This document shows, piece after piece, positions 1 through 7,220 of a stretch of DNA of 10,380 nt. The notes below the pieces were generated by a model that did no database searches, was not told the DNA's origin, and worked only from the letters and a program-made list of their open reading frames with translations. How positions within the stretch are numbered: the stretch's first letter is position 1; the number at the start of each line of letters is the position of its first letter. The stretch lies in NCBI GenBank assembly GCA_964632945.1, contig CAZWCX010000196.1, positions 1 through 10,380 of the forward strand. The letters are read 5' to 3'. A program made the translations under genes and the position numbers. Origin of the DNA: CAZWCX01 sp964632945. GTDB taxonomy: Bacteria > Planctomycetota > MHYJ01 > WSZJ01 > CAZWCX01.

Positions 1-103
1 GCCGAATCGGCACCCGGTTCGAGAAGCTAGCGATCAACTTTCTTGCGATGCTCAATCTGGCGATGATCCAGCGGTACCTCAATTTGGCTTTTTCAGACAG
101 AGC
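1..103 (+). mobile_element. Right end of an IS5-family insertion sequence (left part outside window)
   Basis: This is the 3' end of an IS carrying the DDE transposase tail annotated separately. GC is about 52% (54 of 103 bases) against about 73% in bases 111-210, as expected for a recently arrived element in a high-GC host. Read inward from the right edge on the minus strand, the end is GCTCTGTCTGAAAAAGCC, which resembles IS5-family (IS427-like) terminal inverted repeats. The inner boundary is placed at 103 because CTAG at 104-107 fits a palindromic target; if the target is only TA, the IS would end at 104. The left inverted repeat is not in the window, so neither pairing nor target duplication can be verified. 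Confidence 0.75.
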
Positions 104-107
104 CTAG
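3..107 (+). CDS. IS5-family DDE transposase, C-terminal 34 residues (5' truncated by window edge)
   Basis: Reading from base 3 gives RIGTRFEKLAINFLAMLNLA, then MIQRYLNLAFSDRA and a stop. This is the typical end of IS5-family DDE transposases (…RR-I-x-T-R-[FY]-[ED]-K-L-A-x-N-[FY]-L-A-x-x-x-[IL]-A…), which follows the catalytic Glu helix. The catalytic Asp and Glu residues lie upstream and are not visible, so activity cannot be judged. The stop TAG (105-107) sits inside the presumed target palindrome CTAG and not inside the IS, so the element may carry no stop codon of its own, as described for IS870 of Agrobacterium. It is convergent with the DUF1800 gene and overlaps it by four bases. Family assignment is confident; the subgroup is inferred. 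Confidence 0.85.
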   Translation, partial: RIGTRFEKLAINFLAMLNLAMIQRYLNLAFSDRA

Positions 108-3100
108 TTCCGCTGCGTCCCGGGAAGTTGCAGGATCAACGCGGCGACGGCGCGGACCGAGGGATCGTCGCCGGAGAACCGGTCGCCCGCGAACGCGGAA
201 AGCACGGCCGCTCGTTCCTCCGCCTCGAGAGGTCGACCGTGGAAGATCATGGCGAGGTCGTCCACCAACCGCGCCAGCGTGCGGTGTTCCCCCGGCGGGC
301 CGATCAGGTCCCGGATCGCCAATCGGGCGGCGACATCCGAGGCTGCGTTCCATCGCTGCAGCAGCGTGTTCGAGCTGATCCAGGCGGTGCCTTCCTCCGG
401 GTAGCCGTCGGGCGTGGACCGGCCGAACAGGGACTGGCCGAGGCGCCCGGTCCACAGGTCGAGCGCGCCGATGTCGACGACGGCGAGCGGGAGCCGGTGC
501 AGGCCGACGATCAGCTCGTAGGGATCCTTGATCTTGTTGCCGTAGACGCGCCGGTCATGAAAGGCCGCGGAGGCCAGGATGGCGCGTACCATCTCGCCCA
601 CGTCGCCGCCGGTGGCGCGAAATCGTTCGGCCGCCTGTTCGACGAGAGGTTCGGGCGGGTCGTCCGCGACCAGCCAGCCCGCGAGCCGGCGCGCGAAGAA
701 TCGGGCGGTGGAGGGGTGCGCGGCCAGGAGGGCGATCAGGCGGCGGCTCTCGGCGATCATGTTTCCGCCTGGAAAGCGGACGCTCAGCAGGGTCTTCGGC
801 GCCGCGTCATGGTGCGCCGGGGAGAACGCGAACTGGTACCAGGGATACCCGATCCCGGCGGTCCAGCCGGTGAGGATGCGCGCGAGTTCCTCCACGTCCG
901 CCTGGACGTATCCGCCGCGCGCTCCCAGCGTATGCAGTTCGAGGAGTTCGCGCGCGAGATTCTCGTTGAGCGCGCCCCGGCGGTTGCGCTCGTTGTCGAG
1001 GTAGGTGATCATCGCCGGGCTGGATGCGCTGGTCGCCAGCAGCGCGTCGAACGAGGAGAAGGCGAGCCGCCGGAACAGGGCATTTTCGCCCCACTCGCGC
1101 CAGGCGTCGGTCTTCGCGATCCAGGTGCTGAAGTGGTTTTCGAGGAACGCCGTGGCGCGTTCGCGGACCGGGAAGTCGGTGAACACCGCCTTGGCGAGGA
1201 CCGCCCAGCGCAGGCCGGGGGCGTTGTAGGGATTCGCCCGCAGCAGCGGGACGAAGACGAGGTCGACCGGTTCCCCCGCCGGATCCGCCGGCCCGAGTTG
1301 TCGCGTCAGCCACGGGTCTTCGCCTTCGACGAGCAGGGCGGCAAGGGAACGCGGGGAGGCGCCGAGTCCGGCGCGACGGAGGAGGTGGGAGGCTCGTTCG
1401 GTCGCGCCCAGCGCCGTCCCGGCGGGGGTTTCCAGGGTGATCCGCCGCGCGGCGGAAGCGGCCCGGTTGCCGTAGCGGTCCACCGCCCAGGCCTGAATCT
1501 CGTGGGTTCCGGGGGCGAGCCGCTCCCCGTGCAGCCAGGCGGCGGTCAGTCCGCCGCCGCCGGCGACGTCGGCCAACTCGCCGTCCACCCGGAGTTCCAC
1601 CCGGCTCACTTCGGAGTCATCGCTACTGCGGATCGCCACCAGGTCGGAGGGGCCGAGTCGGGTTTCGTTCGGGGGCCACGCAATCTCGACCCAAGGGGGC
1701 GTCGCATCCGCGCCCGCCTCCCACAGCGTCAGCCCCGCGAGGCGGAGCGGACCGTCCGCGCTCACGGTGATCCGGTTCCGTCCGCGCCGGAGGGGGATCG
1801 CTCCGGCCTCGATCGCGTCGTACGCCGCGCCGACGGCAGGGACGCGAATCTCCGCCGCCGCCGGGTCGCTGCGCACGGTCGCCGTGCCGGTCCCGTCCGC
1901 GCGCGCGAGGATCTCGACCTGAAACTCTCCCTCGCGGTCCGAGTCCACCGCGAATGCAACCGTCGCGCCGGAGACGCCGAGGATCCAGCAGGTCCCGTGG
2001 GGCGCCGTCACATCGGTGTCGAGTCGCGCGTTCGCGCCGGATCCCTGATGCGCCAGGAGCCGGTGCGCCGCGGGGGGCTTCCCGTTCCAGGGCAGCCGGA
2101 TTACGCGGCGAAGGTGGCTGCGGCCTTCGTTCCCCGACACGTCCACGGCGACGACCTGGATCGTGTGGACTCCCGGCGCCAGCGCCCCGGCGGGGATCGA
2201 ATGGACCAGCCGGTCGCCGGCCTGGCGCGCCACCTCCACCCCGTCCACGATCAGGCGCTGGTGATCGACGCGGTCGTCGTCGAAGGCCAGCGCGGCGACG
2301 TCGAGCCGCCCGCCGACCTCCTGGTCGGCGTCCGGACGCAGGAGCGCGGAGGTGGGCGCGATCTTCTCCCGCCAACCCTCGTCGAGTCGGCGCAACTCGA
2401 GGCGGTCGAGATGGACGTTCCGGTCCAGGCCCGTCGAAGGATCGCTGTCGTCGTTGTAGTACTGCAGGGTGATCCGGCGCCGCCCCGCTTCCATCCGGAA
2501 AGGCCCGCCGACGGCGAACCGCCCATACCGATCCGCCGACGGGATCGGCCCCGCCCCCACGGGGATCTCCTGCGCCTCGACCCGCACACTCAGGCTGGGA
2601 TGCGTGAGATAGTGGTCTCCCCGCGCGGTCACCACCAGTTGGAAGAAGCCGCTGCGGGGAACTTCGACGTCGAACGGCAACACCTGGATGGACGCATACA
2701 GGCTGGCGACGGCTCCGCCGCTCGCCCCCGGCTCCGCGCGCGTGGGCGCGCGCAGCAACCGAAGGGTCTCCGACGACTCGGGCTCCGGCGCGTCTTCCGC
2801 TTCGCGCGTATCGACGGCGACCGCATCCTCCGCCGCGAACTCGATCACGCGTTCGTCCCACGCTTCGTTGCCGCTTGCGTCCACGGCGCGCACGCGCAAC
2901 CGCCGGACCCCCGGCCTGCCGCGGGCGTCGATCGTGCACGACGACTCCGTCTGCCCGAACGCGGCGGCGAGTGGTTCCTCGTCGAGGAACCATTCGAGCC
3001 GCACCGGTTGGTCATCGTACACCCGCGCGCAGGCGCCGACCTGGCCCCAAAGGACCGCGCCCCGGAACGGGGTGAGGATCGTGACGAAAGGCTGGACCCG

Positions 3101-3460
3101 GTTGCGCACCACCTCCACCCGACACTCGGTCGCGCCCGCGGGCGTCGTGACCCGCACCACGGCGAGGCCGGGGTTCCGGGGCTCGACGAAGACGTATCCG
3201 AGGTCAACGCCGGCGGCGAATTCGAGCTCCGACTCCACGGCGAGAACGTTCGGAGCGGAGGAGATCGTGGTCCACCGTTCCGCCGCCTCCGTGGGCCCTT
3301 GGCGCGTGAACGCGAGCGCTCCCTGCCGCCCGCATTCCAGGCGCACGGATTCCGTGACCGGGCGTACCCCGGCGGCCGCGGTCGAACTCGGGTCCGCGGG
3401 GTCGGCCGACGTGTGGGCGGCCAAGAGCAGGGGCAGCAGGGCGAAGAGGGCGGATCGCAT
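104..3460 (-). CDS. Large secreted DUF1800 protein with Ig-like and CBM60-like modules
   Basis: An 1118-residue exported protein of unknown biochemical role. The start at 3460 is chosen because it gives a signal peptide (MRSALFALLPLLLAAHTSA, about 1-19) and has GGAGAG six bases upstream (3465-3470); the frame stays open to 4087, but that extension shows no real protein. Approximate order: signal; a beta-rich N-terminal region (20-120); Ig-like domain (124-214); jelly-roll module (237-356) with NDDSDPSTGLDRNVHLDRLEL, matching the ND…DRN…D signature of Ca-dependent xylan-binding CBM60-type modules; Ig-like domain (364-455); a second jelly-roll-like region (460-587); Ig-like domain (587-680); DUF1800 domain (about 686-1118). 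DUF1800 hallmarks are NENLARELLELHTLG, ELARILTGW and HHDAAPKTLL. Most DUF1800 proteins are about 450-650 residues, so this one is unusually long. DUF1800 genes often pair with a DUF1501 gene downstream; here an IS occupies that position. The C-terminus (GTQRN) looks native. The family is certain; function is unknown, possibly cell-surface polysaccharide binding. Confidence 0.93.
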   Translation of the reverse strand: MRSALFALLPLLLAAHTSADPADPSSTAAAGVRPVTESVRLECGRQGALAFTRQGPTEAAERWTTISSAPNVLAVESELEFAAGVDLGYVFVEPRNPGLAVVRVTTPAGATECRVEVVRNRVQPFVTILTPFRGAVLWGQVGACARVYDDQPVRLEWFLDEEPLAAAFGQTESSCTIDARGRPGVRRLRVRAVDASGNEAWDERVIEFAAEDAVAVDTREAEDAPEPESSETLRLLRAPTRAEPGASGGAVASLYASIQVLPFDVEVPRSGFFQLVVTARGDHYLTHPSLSVRVEAQEIPVGAGPIPSADRYGRFAVGGPFRMEAGRRRITLQYYNDDSDPSTGLDRNVHLDRLELRRLDEGWREKIAPTSALLRPDADQEVGGRLDVAALAFDDDRVDHQRLIVDGVEVARQAGDRLVHSIPAGALAPGVHTIQVVAVDVSGNEGRSHLRRVIRLPWNGKPPAAHRLLAHQGSGANARLDTDVTAPHGTCWILGVSGATVAFAVDSDREGEFQVEILARADGTGTATVRSDPAAAEIRVPAVGAAYDAIEAGAIPLRRGRNRITVSADGPLRLAGLTLWEAGADATPPWVEIAWPPNETRLGPSDLVAIRSSDDSEVSRVELRVDGELADVAGGGGLTAAWLHGERLAPGTHEIQAWAVDRYGNRAASAARRITLETPAGTALGATERASHLLRRAGLGASPRSLAALLVEGEDPWLTRQLGPADPAGEPVDLVFVPLLRANPYNAPGLRWAVLAKAVFTDFPVRERATAFLENHFSTWIAKTDAWREWGENALFRRLAFSSFDALLATSASSPAMITYLDNERNRRGALNENLARELLELHTLGARGGYVQADVEELARILTGWTAGIGYPWYQFAFSPAHHDAAPKTLLSVRFPGGNMIAESRRLIALLAAHPSTARFFARRLAGWLVADDPPEPLVEQAAERFRATGGDVGEMVRAILASAAFHDRRVYGNKIKDPYELIVGLHRLPLAVVDIGALDLWTGRLGQSLFGRSTPDGYPEEGTAWISSNTLLQRWNAASDVAARLAIRDLIGPPGEHRTLARLVDDLAMIFHGRPLEAEERAAVLSAFAGDRFSGDDPSVRAVAALILQLPGTQRN

Positions 3461-3504
3461 GGGGCTCTCCGGGCAGGGCGCTCCCGAATCGTCCGGGGAC
3501 CGCC

Positions 3505-3928
3505 CTAAAGGGTACCTCCTGCCGTGGAGAGAGGGAAGGGTCGTGACGCGCGGCAAGCACCTGCCCGTCCGGGTCGATGCGACGGATCCGTCCGTCATGG
3601 TGCGAGACGTCGAACAGCCGGTCGCGATCCGCGGCGAACCGCAACGCGCGGACGCGGAGGCCCGTGACCTGGATGTCCACGGCCGCGGAGGGCCGGCCCT
3701 GGCGCGGATCGGTAACCGCGGTGTGCGAAGAGGGGATGCCCGCCGTGTAGAGTCGATCACGTCGGGCGTCGTACGCCACGGCAATCCGAGCACCCCGTGG
3801 ATGTCAAGCGTCTCCGCCGGAGGGAGCGAAACCATGCGTTCGCCGGCGGACGCGCAGGCGAAGAGGGCGCCGGCGAGAGACCGGATCACGGCGAGAAACG
3901 TGAGGCGGATGGCGGGTCTCCTCGACAT
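3505..3928 (-). pseudogene. Frameshifted remnant of an exported beta-propeller (YVTN/SMP-30-like) protein
   Basis: Two frames together look like one protein. From ATG 3928, frame 1 gives MSRRPAIRLTFLAVIRSLAG with an AGALFACASAG signal-like core, then VSLPPAETLDIHG. Around the GGGG run at about 3793-3798 the sense switches by one base to GARIAVAYDARRDRLYTAG and later LRFAADRDRLFDVSHHDGRI and RRIDPDGQVLAARHD. These are propeller-blade phrases of the type 'VAYD…DRLY' and 'FAADRDRLF'. The second frame has no sensible end: it runs on into the DUF1800 gene, while the remaining frame has a TAG at 3505-3507. Only about two blades remain, whereas complete propellers need six to eight, so this is probably a decayed or truncated gene. 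It lies just upstream of, and co-directional with, the DUF1800 gene. A sequencing indel in the G run is an alternative cause of the frame switch. The start has no strong Shine-Dalgarno sequence. Confidence 0.55.
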
Positions 3929-4098
3929 CGATTCGGTTCCCGCGGTCTCCAGACCCGGGCGCGCCCTCGTCCTCGAGGAATCCGGTGAAACGCGCGGCAC
4001 ATTTCGAGCGTGGGACCGAGGCCGACGATTCGCCCGCATCGGTCGAGGGGGCCGACCCGCCCTTCGCGCAGATTCCGGACGCGCCACCCTGCCCGGTC

Positions 4099-4127
4099 TT
4101 TACCCGTCTGCGGCGATCCCCTAACAT
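4099..4127 (+). promoter_or_regulatory. Candidate sigma70-type promoter for the outer-membrane barrel gene
   Basis: TTTACC (4099-4104) and TAACAT (4122-4127) are separated by 17 bases and match TTGACA and TATAAT at four of six positions each. Transcription would start near 4134, leaving a leader of about 65 bases before the ATG at 4200. The match is weak and could be chance; the only supporting facts are the spacing and the position in the spacer. Confidence 0.25.
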
Positions 4128-4184
4128 CCGTTCGTGGGGAGCCTGCGTTCACTCCCTGAGCACTGCACCTGCAGGTCTCGATCC

Positions 4185-4193
4185 GGGAGGAGG
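4185..4193 (+). promoter_or_regulatory. Strong Shine-Dalgarno site that fixes the start of the barrel gene
   Basis: GGGAGGAGG is followed by ATGACCATG. The first ATG (4194) touches the Shine-Dalgarno sequence directly, which is too close for normal initiation. The second ATG (4200) lies six bases after it, the usual spacing, and begins directly with the signal peptide. The start is therefore set at 4200, not at 4194 or 4134. Confidence 0.75.
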
Positions 4194-4199
4194 ATGACC

Positions 4200-5039
4200 A
4201 TGCATTGCCGATCCATCTCCGGGGAATATCTCCTGGTGACACTCCTGAGTTCCGGCGTCCTGATTCCGCCTCCGCTCCTCCACGCGGAGGAGGCTCCGCC
4301 CTTTTCCTCCGACCGGCCCGGCAAGGCGGACGGCAGCACCGTCCTGCCCGCGGGTACGGCCCAGATCGAGGTCGGGTGGACCTACTCCGAGGACGATGAG
4401 AAGGACGTCAATACCTCGGCGCACGCGTTCCCGGAAACCCTCCTGCGACTCGGGCTCCTCGATCGGGCGGAACTACGCCTGGCGTTCGCGGGCTACCAGT
4501 GGATTCACACGGACCCCGACGGTCCCGACGATCCGACGCGCGACGAAGGCGCGGGCGACCTCGGGGTGGCCGCCAAGGTGTTCCTCTTCGCGGAGACGGG
4601 GTTGCTCCCCGAATCCGCTTTTCTGACCGGCGTCTCCCTTCCCACCGGGGCGGACGATCTCTCGTCGCATCGGGTGGATCCTTTCTTTCGGTTCAGCCAC
4701 ACCCACGGGCTGACCGACTCCATCAGCCTCAACTACAATTGGGGAGTCGGGTGGGCGTCGGCCCTCGATGACGACGGGCACGACCGCAACACGCTCGCCT
4801 CCTTCCAGTACACCTTCGGATTGGGGGCGGCCCTGAGCGAGGAAATCTCGGCCTTCCTGGAGGTGTTCGGCGACGTGCCGATGACCGCGGGCGGAGGGTC
4901 CAGCCATACGCTGGACGGTGGATTCACCTGGCTTGCGGCGGATCGTCTCCAGGTGGATCTGTCGGCCGGCGTCGGCTTGACGCAGGAAGCGGGGGATTGG
5001 TTCGTGTCCGCCGGATTCACGTGGAGGTTTCCGCGGTAG
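4200..5039 (+). CDS. Outer-membrane beta-barrel 'transporter' (PF13557 / MetA-pathway-like)
   Basis: A 279-residue protein with an N-terminal signal peptide (hydrophobic LLVTLLSSGVLIPPPLL, cleavage probably after HA at residue 29). The mature protein opens with SSDRPGKADGSTVLPAGTAQ, the characteristic 'DRPG…VPxGxxQxExG' start of the family annotated as 'transporter' or 'putative MetA-pathway of phenol degradation'. Other hallmarks are GAGDLGVAAKVFLF (strand pair), FLTGVSLPTGADD, and the end region DRLQVDLSAGVGLTQEAGDW followed by FVSAGFTWRF. Alternating polar and hydrophobic strands throughout fit an outer-membrane barrel, implying a diderm cell. The protein ends RFPR, so the usual terminal aromatic residue is three positions from the end. 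The pathway name comes from a few members and does not show phenol metabolism here; no degradation genes are nearby. The substrate is unknown. Confidence 0.85.
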   Translation: MHCRSISGEYLLVTLLSSGVLIPPPLLHAEEAPPFSSDRPGKADGSTVLPAGTAQIEVGWTYSEDDEKDVNTSAHAFPETLLRLGLLDRAELRLAFAGYQWIHTDPDGPDDPTRDEGAGDLGVAAKVFLFAETGLLPESAFLTGVSLPTGADDLSSHRVDPFFRFSHTHGLTDSISLNYNWGVGWASALDDDGHDRNTLASFQYTFGLGAALSEEISAFLEVFGDVPMTAGGGSSHTLDGGFTWLAADRLQVDLSAGVGLTQEAGDWFVSAGFTWRFPR

Positions 5040-5071
5040 TCGTTCCCGGATGCGACCGGATCCTCCGCCGT

Positions 5072-5085
5072 CGACGCGCGCGTCG
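5072..5085. terminator. Candidate hairpin between convergent genes
   Basis: CGACGCGCGCGTCG is a perfect 14-base palindrome, folding as a 5-bp GC stem with a 4-base loop, in the 58-base gap between the stops of the barrel gene and the kinase gene. It has no T tract on either strand, so intrinsic termination is not shown, and such palindromes arise easily at this GC content. Confidence 0.25.
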
Positions 5086-5097
5086 CCCGGCGCCGTC

Positions 5098-6999
5098 TCA
5101 CCGCGCGAATTCGTTCCTCTCCAGGAGCGCCCCCCGGATCTCCAGGAGGCGCTCCGGATGCGCGAGGGAGTCGGCCGCGTTGCCGCGGATCGACCCGCCC
5201 GCGAAGACGACGTTCGATCCGCGGTCCATCGAGAAGAGCGCCTCCGCCAGTGTGTTTTCCGCCACGACGCAGTCCGTGAACGTCACCGTTCCGCTTGCCG
5301 TGATCGCGAAGCCCGAATACTCCCGGTTGTTCGTGAATCGCGAACGGACGAAGGTCGCGCCCACGCACCCGGACAGGTTCAGAATCCCGTAGGAGCACTC
5401 ACGCACGATCGAATCCTCGAACCGGAAGTCCCGCACCCGGTCGAGCACGAGCCCGTACGTGCCGCAGCCGAAGAGGTCGCAGTCTTTCAGCGAAAGTCGC
5501 TCGCAGTCGACGGCGCCGACGACGCCGCTGTCGCAGTACCCCTCCTCGGGGGCGTGCCCGAGCACGAGGTTCGTCAGTTCGATGTCCTGGCACGCCTCGA
5601 AGTGGAGGACGAACACGTAGCGCGGTTCGACGATGAGGCGCGTTTCCTTTCCGGGGCGGCCCGCGATGCGCAGCCGGCGCACGCCGTGAATCGACAGGGT
5701 GCTCCCGTCGTGATTGGGCAGCCAGCGGATCGACGGCCCGGCCCGGTTCTGGAATTCGCTCAATCGGTATTCGCCCGGGGCCAGTTCGATGGCTCGGTCG
5801 GAGCCGATGGCATCCAGGAATCCGGCGACGGAATTCACGCGGATCACGGCCCGATCGTCCGGCGGGGACACCTGCGCGGGGTCGGCGTCGGTCGCCCCGC
5901 GGGCATTGGCCGGCGGGACGTGCGCGGTGGGGAGCGGATCGGGTCCGCGGAGCGCGGCCGCTCGCCATGCGAGCGTCGCGCCCAGGGCGAGGACACCGGC
6001 CGCCAGGGCCGGCGCCCAGCGTCGAACGAGGCGACGACGGCGCGCGCTTCCGCGCGCGATCGTCTCCAATTCCGCCCGCACTGCCGCCGCGCTGGACGGC
6101 CGGCGCTCCGGCCGCTTCTCCAACAGCCGATGCACGAGGTCGTCGGTCTCGGGTCCCACCCTCGCGTGCCGGCTCGGCGGGTCGAAGCGGCCGAGCGGCA
6201 GCTCGCCCGTGAGCATCTCGTAGTAGACGACTCCGAGGGCGTAGAGGTCGGCGGCCGGTCCGACCTCGCGAGGACGTTCCAGTTGCTCCGGCGCCATGTA
6301 GTGCGCGGTGCCGAGGACCGTGCCGCTCTGCGTGAGCCCCCCCGGGCCGGAGTGAGGTACACCCGTGAGCTTCGCCAGGCCGAAGTCCGTGAGCTTGACC
6401 CGTCCTTGTGCGTCCAGGAGGACGTTCTCGGGCTTCAGGTCGCGGTGCACCACGCCGTGCTGATGCGCGTACTCGAGGGCATCGCACAGGGCGGCGGTGA
6501 TCTCGCGCGCGCGTTCCGGCGGCAGCGGACCGGCGCGGAGGAGGCGCCGCAACGACGGGCCGTCGACGAGTTCCATGGCGAAAAAGTGCCGGCCGTCCCG
6601 GCTGCCGAACTCGTGGACCGACACGATCCCCGAATGGGAAAGGCCGGCCAGCGCGCGCGCCTCCCGCTGGAATCGTTCCGCGAATTCCGGATCGCGCGCG
6701 AGCGCCTCCGGCAGGACTTTGAGCGCCACGCCCCGGCCCAGCGCGGGCTGGAGCGCGCGGTACACGATCCCCATCCCCCCGCGCCCGAGCACGCCCTCGA
6801 TCCGATACGGGCCGAAGTCGCCGTCCAGACGGGGTTCGCGCCCCGTGTCGTCCCCGCCGACGGCGGTGCGGATCGGGCCGAGGCCGTGCCGCGTCGCCGC
6901 GTGGGCGAACTCGGTGGCGCAGGCGGGGCACAGCCCGCGGTCGGCGCCCCCCGCCCCCAGGGCGGTGCCGCAGTTCGAGCAGTTCGAGTCGGCGTTCAT
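5098..6999 (-). CDS. Receptor-type Ser/Thr protein kinase: zinc ribbon, kinase, TM helix, extracytoplasmic beta-helix
   Basis: A 633-residue membrane kinase. The start at 6999 has GGAGG four bases upstream, and the first residues already form a zinc ribbon (C7-x2-C10 … C24-x2-C27). The Hanks-type kinase domain spans about 62-315: glycine loop GRGGMGIV (72-79), VALK lysine K94, helix-C E113 (QREAR), HRDLKPEN with D187, DFG at 205-207, and APE at 236-238. All catalytic residues are present, and the HRD arginine predicts activation-loop regulation. An RRRR stretch precedes a single TM helix (about 328-345, WAPALAAGVLALGATLAW), giving a cytoplasmic kinase with an external C-terminus. After a Pro-rich linker, residues 384-633 form an NosD/pectate-lyase-like right-handed beta-helix (IELAPGEYRL, LRIAGRPGKETRLIV, then repeated 'DCxxFxxxxYGLxLxxxxxxxFxDS' coils). 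The gene is convergent with the barrel gene and divergent from thyA. The likely role is phosphorylation signalling triggered by a surface ligand, perhaps a polysaccharide; the ligand and targets are unknown. Confidence 0.92.
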   Translation of the reverse strand: MNADSNCSNCGTALGAGGADRGLCPACATEFAHAATRHGLGPIRTAVGGDDTGREPRLDGDFGPYRIEGVLGRGGMGIVYRALQPALGRGVALKVLPEALARDPEFAERFQREARALAGLSHSGIVSVHEFGSRDGRHFFAMELVDGPSLRRLLRAGPLPPERAREITAALCDALEYAHQHGVVHRDLKPENVLLDAQGRVKLTDFGLAKLTGVPHSGPGGLTQSGTVLGTAHYMAPEQLERPREVGPAADLYALGVVYYEMLTGELPLGRFDPPSRHARVGPETDDLVHRLLEKRPERRPSSAAAVRAELETIARGSARRRRLVRRWAPALAAGVLALGATLAWRAAALRGPDPLPTAHVPPANARGATDADPAQVSPPDDRAVIRVNSVAGFLDAIGSDRAIELAPGEYRLSEFQNRAGPSIRWLPNHDGSTLSIHGVRRLRIAGRPGKETRLIVEPRYVFVLHFEACQDIELTNLVLGHAPEEGYCDSGVVGAVDCERLSLKDCDLFGCGTYGLVLDRVRDFRFEDSIVRECSYGILNLSGCVGATFVRSRFTNNREYSGFAITASGTVTFTDCVVAENTLAEALFSMDRGSNVVFAGGSIRGNAADSLAHPERLLEIRGALLERNEFAR

Positions 7000-7054
7000 C
7001 CTTCCTCCGGGCCTCCCGGAGCGCGGGGTCGCGTCCCGACGAGAGGCCGCGACT

Positions 7055-7082
7055 ATGGTATGCGAACGGGCGGCGAAGTCAC
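7055..7082 (-). promoter_or_regulatory. Candidate promoter for the kinase gene
   Basis: On the minus strand, GTGACT (7082-7077) and TACCAT (7060-7055) are 16 bases apart, each matching the sigma70 consensus at four of six positions. Transcription would start near 7048, about 50 bases before the kinase ATG. This is weak evidence from sequence similarity and position only. Confidence 0.25.
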
Positions 7083-7120
7083 CCATTTCCGCACCGCCCG
7101 CCGGCTCCGGCGCGGGTTCC

Positions 7121-7149
7121 TTGACATTCCGCCCGCGCGGAGCGAACCT
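7121..7149 (+). promoter_or_regulatory. Candidate promoter for thyA-folA
   Basis: A perfect TTGACA (7121-7126) lies in the divergent spacer about 95 bases before thyA. At 17-base spacing the -10 position reads GAACCT (7144-7149), a poor match with only two consensus bases, so the promoter is doubtful despite the good -35. The rest of the 221-base spacer (7000-7220) contains the kinase ribosome-binding site and no other structure that I can see. Confidence 0.3.
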
Positions 7150-7220
7150 CATCCCCGGGGAGCCGCTACGCCCCCCAACCGGTCCCGTCGGATCCCCAGA
7201 GGAGCCTCGATCCACCGCCG

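Larger units (their letters stand above)
3929..4193. other. Divergent intergenic spacer (non-coding)
   Basis: About 265 bases separate the minus-strand propeller remnant from the plus-strand barrel gene. Open frames cross it on both strands, but their translations are rich in Arg, Pro, Gly and Ala with no motif and no Shine-Dalgarno-backed start, so I read it as non-coding. Apart from the candidate promoter at 4099-4127 and the strong ribosome-binding site at 4185-4193, I see no repeat, no convincing hairpin and no RNA gene. Confidence 0.6.

Noticed and set aside
1623..2993. Minus-strand open frame of 456 codons inside the DUF1800 gene
   Set aside because: It is a shifted frame of the same strand, Arg/Gly-rich, and the in-frame product has the Ig and CBM-like motifs.
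128..3508. Very long plus-strand open frame (1126 codons) opposite the DUF1800 gene
   Set aside because: It is antisense to a gene with clear domains, its translation is Arg/Gly/Asp-rich without motifs or a Shine-Dalgarno sequence, and such frames are expected opposite high-GC genes.
3461..4087. N-terminal extension of the DUF1800 frame up to 4087
   Set aside because: The start at 3460 has a signal peptide and a well-spaced GGAGAG. The extension includes the propeller remnant's signal-like segment followed by Arg/Pro-rich out-of-frame translation.
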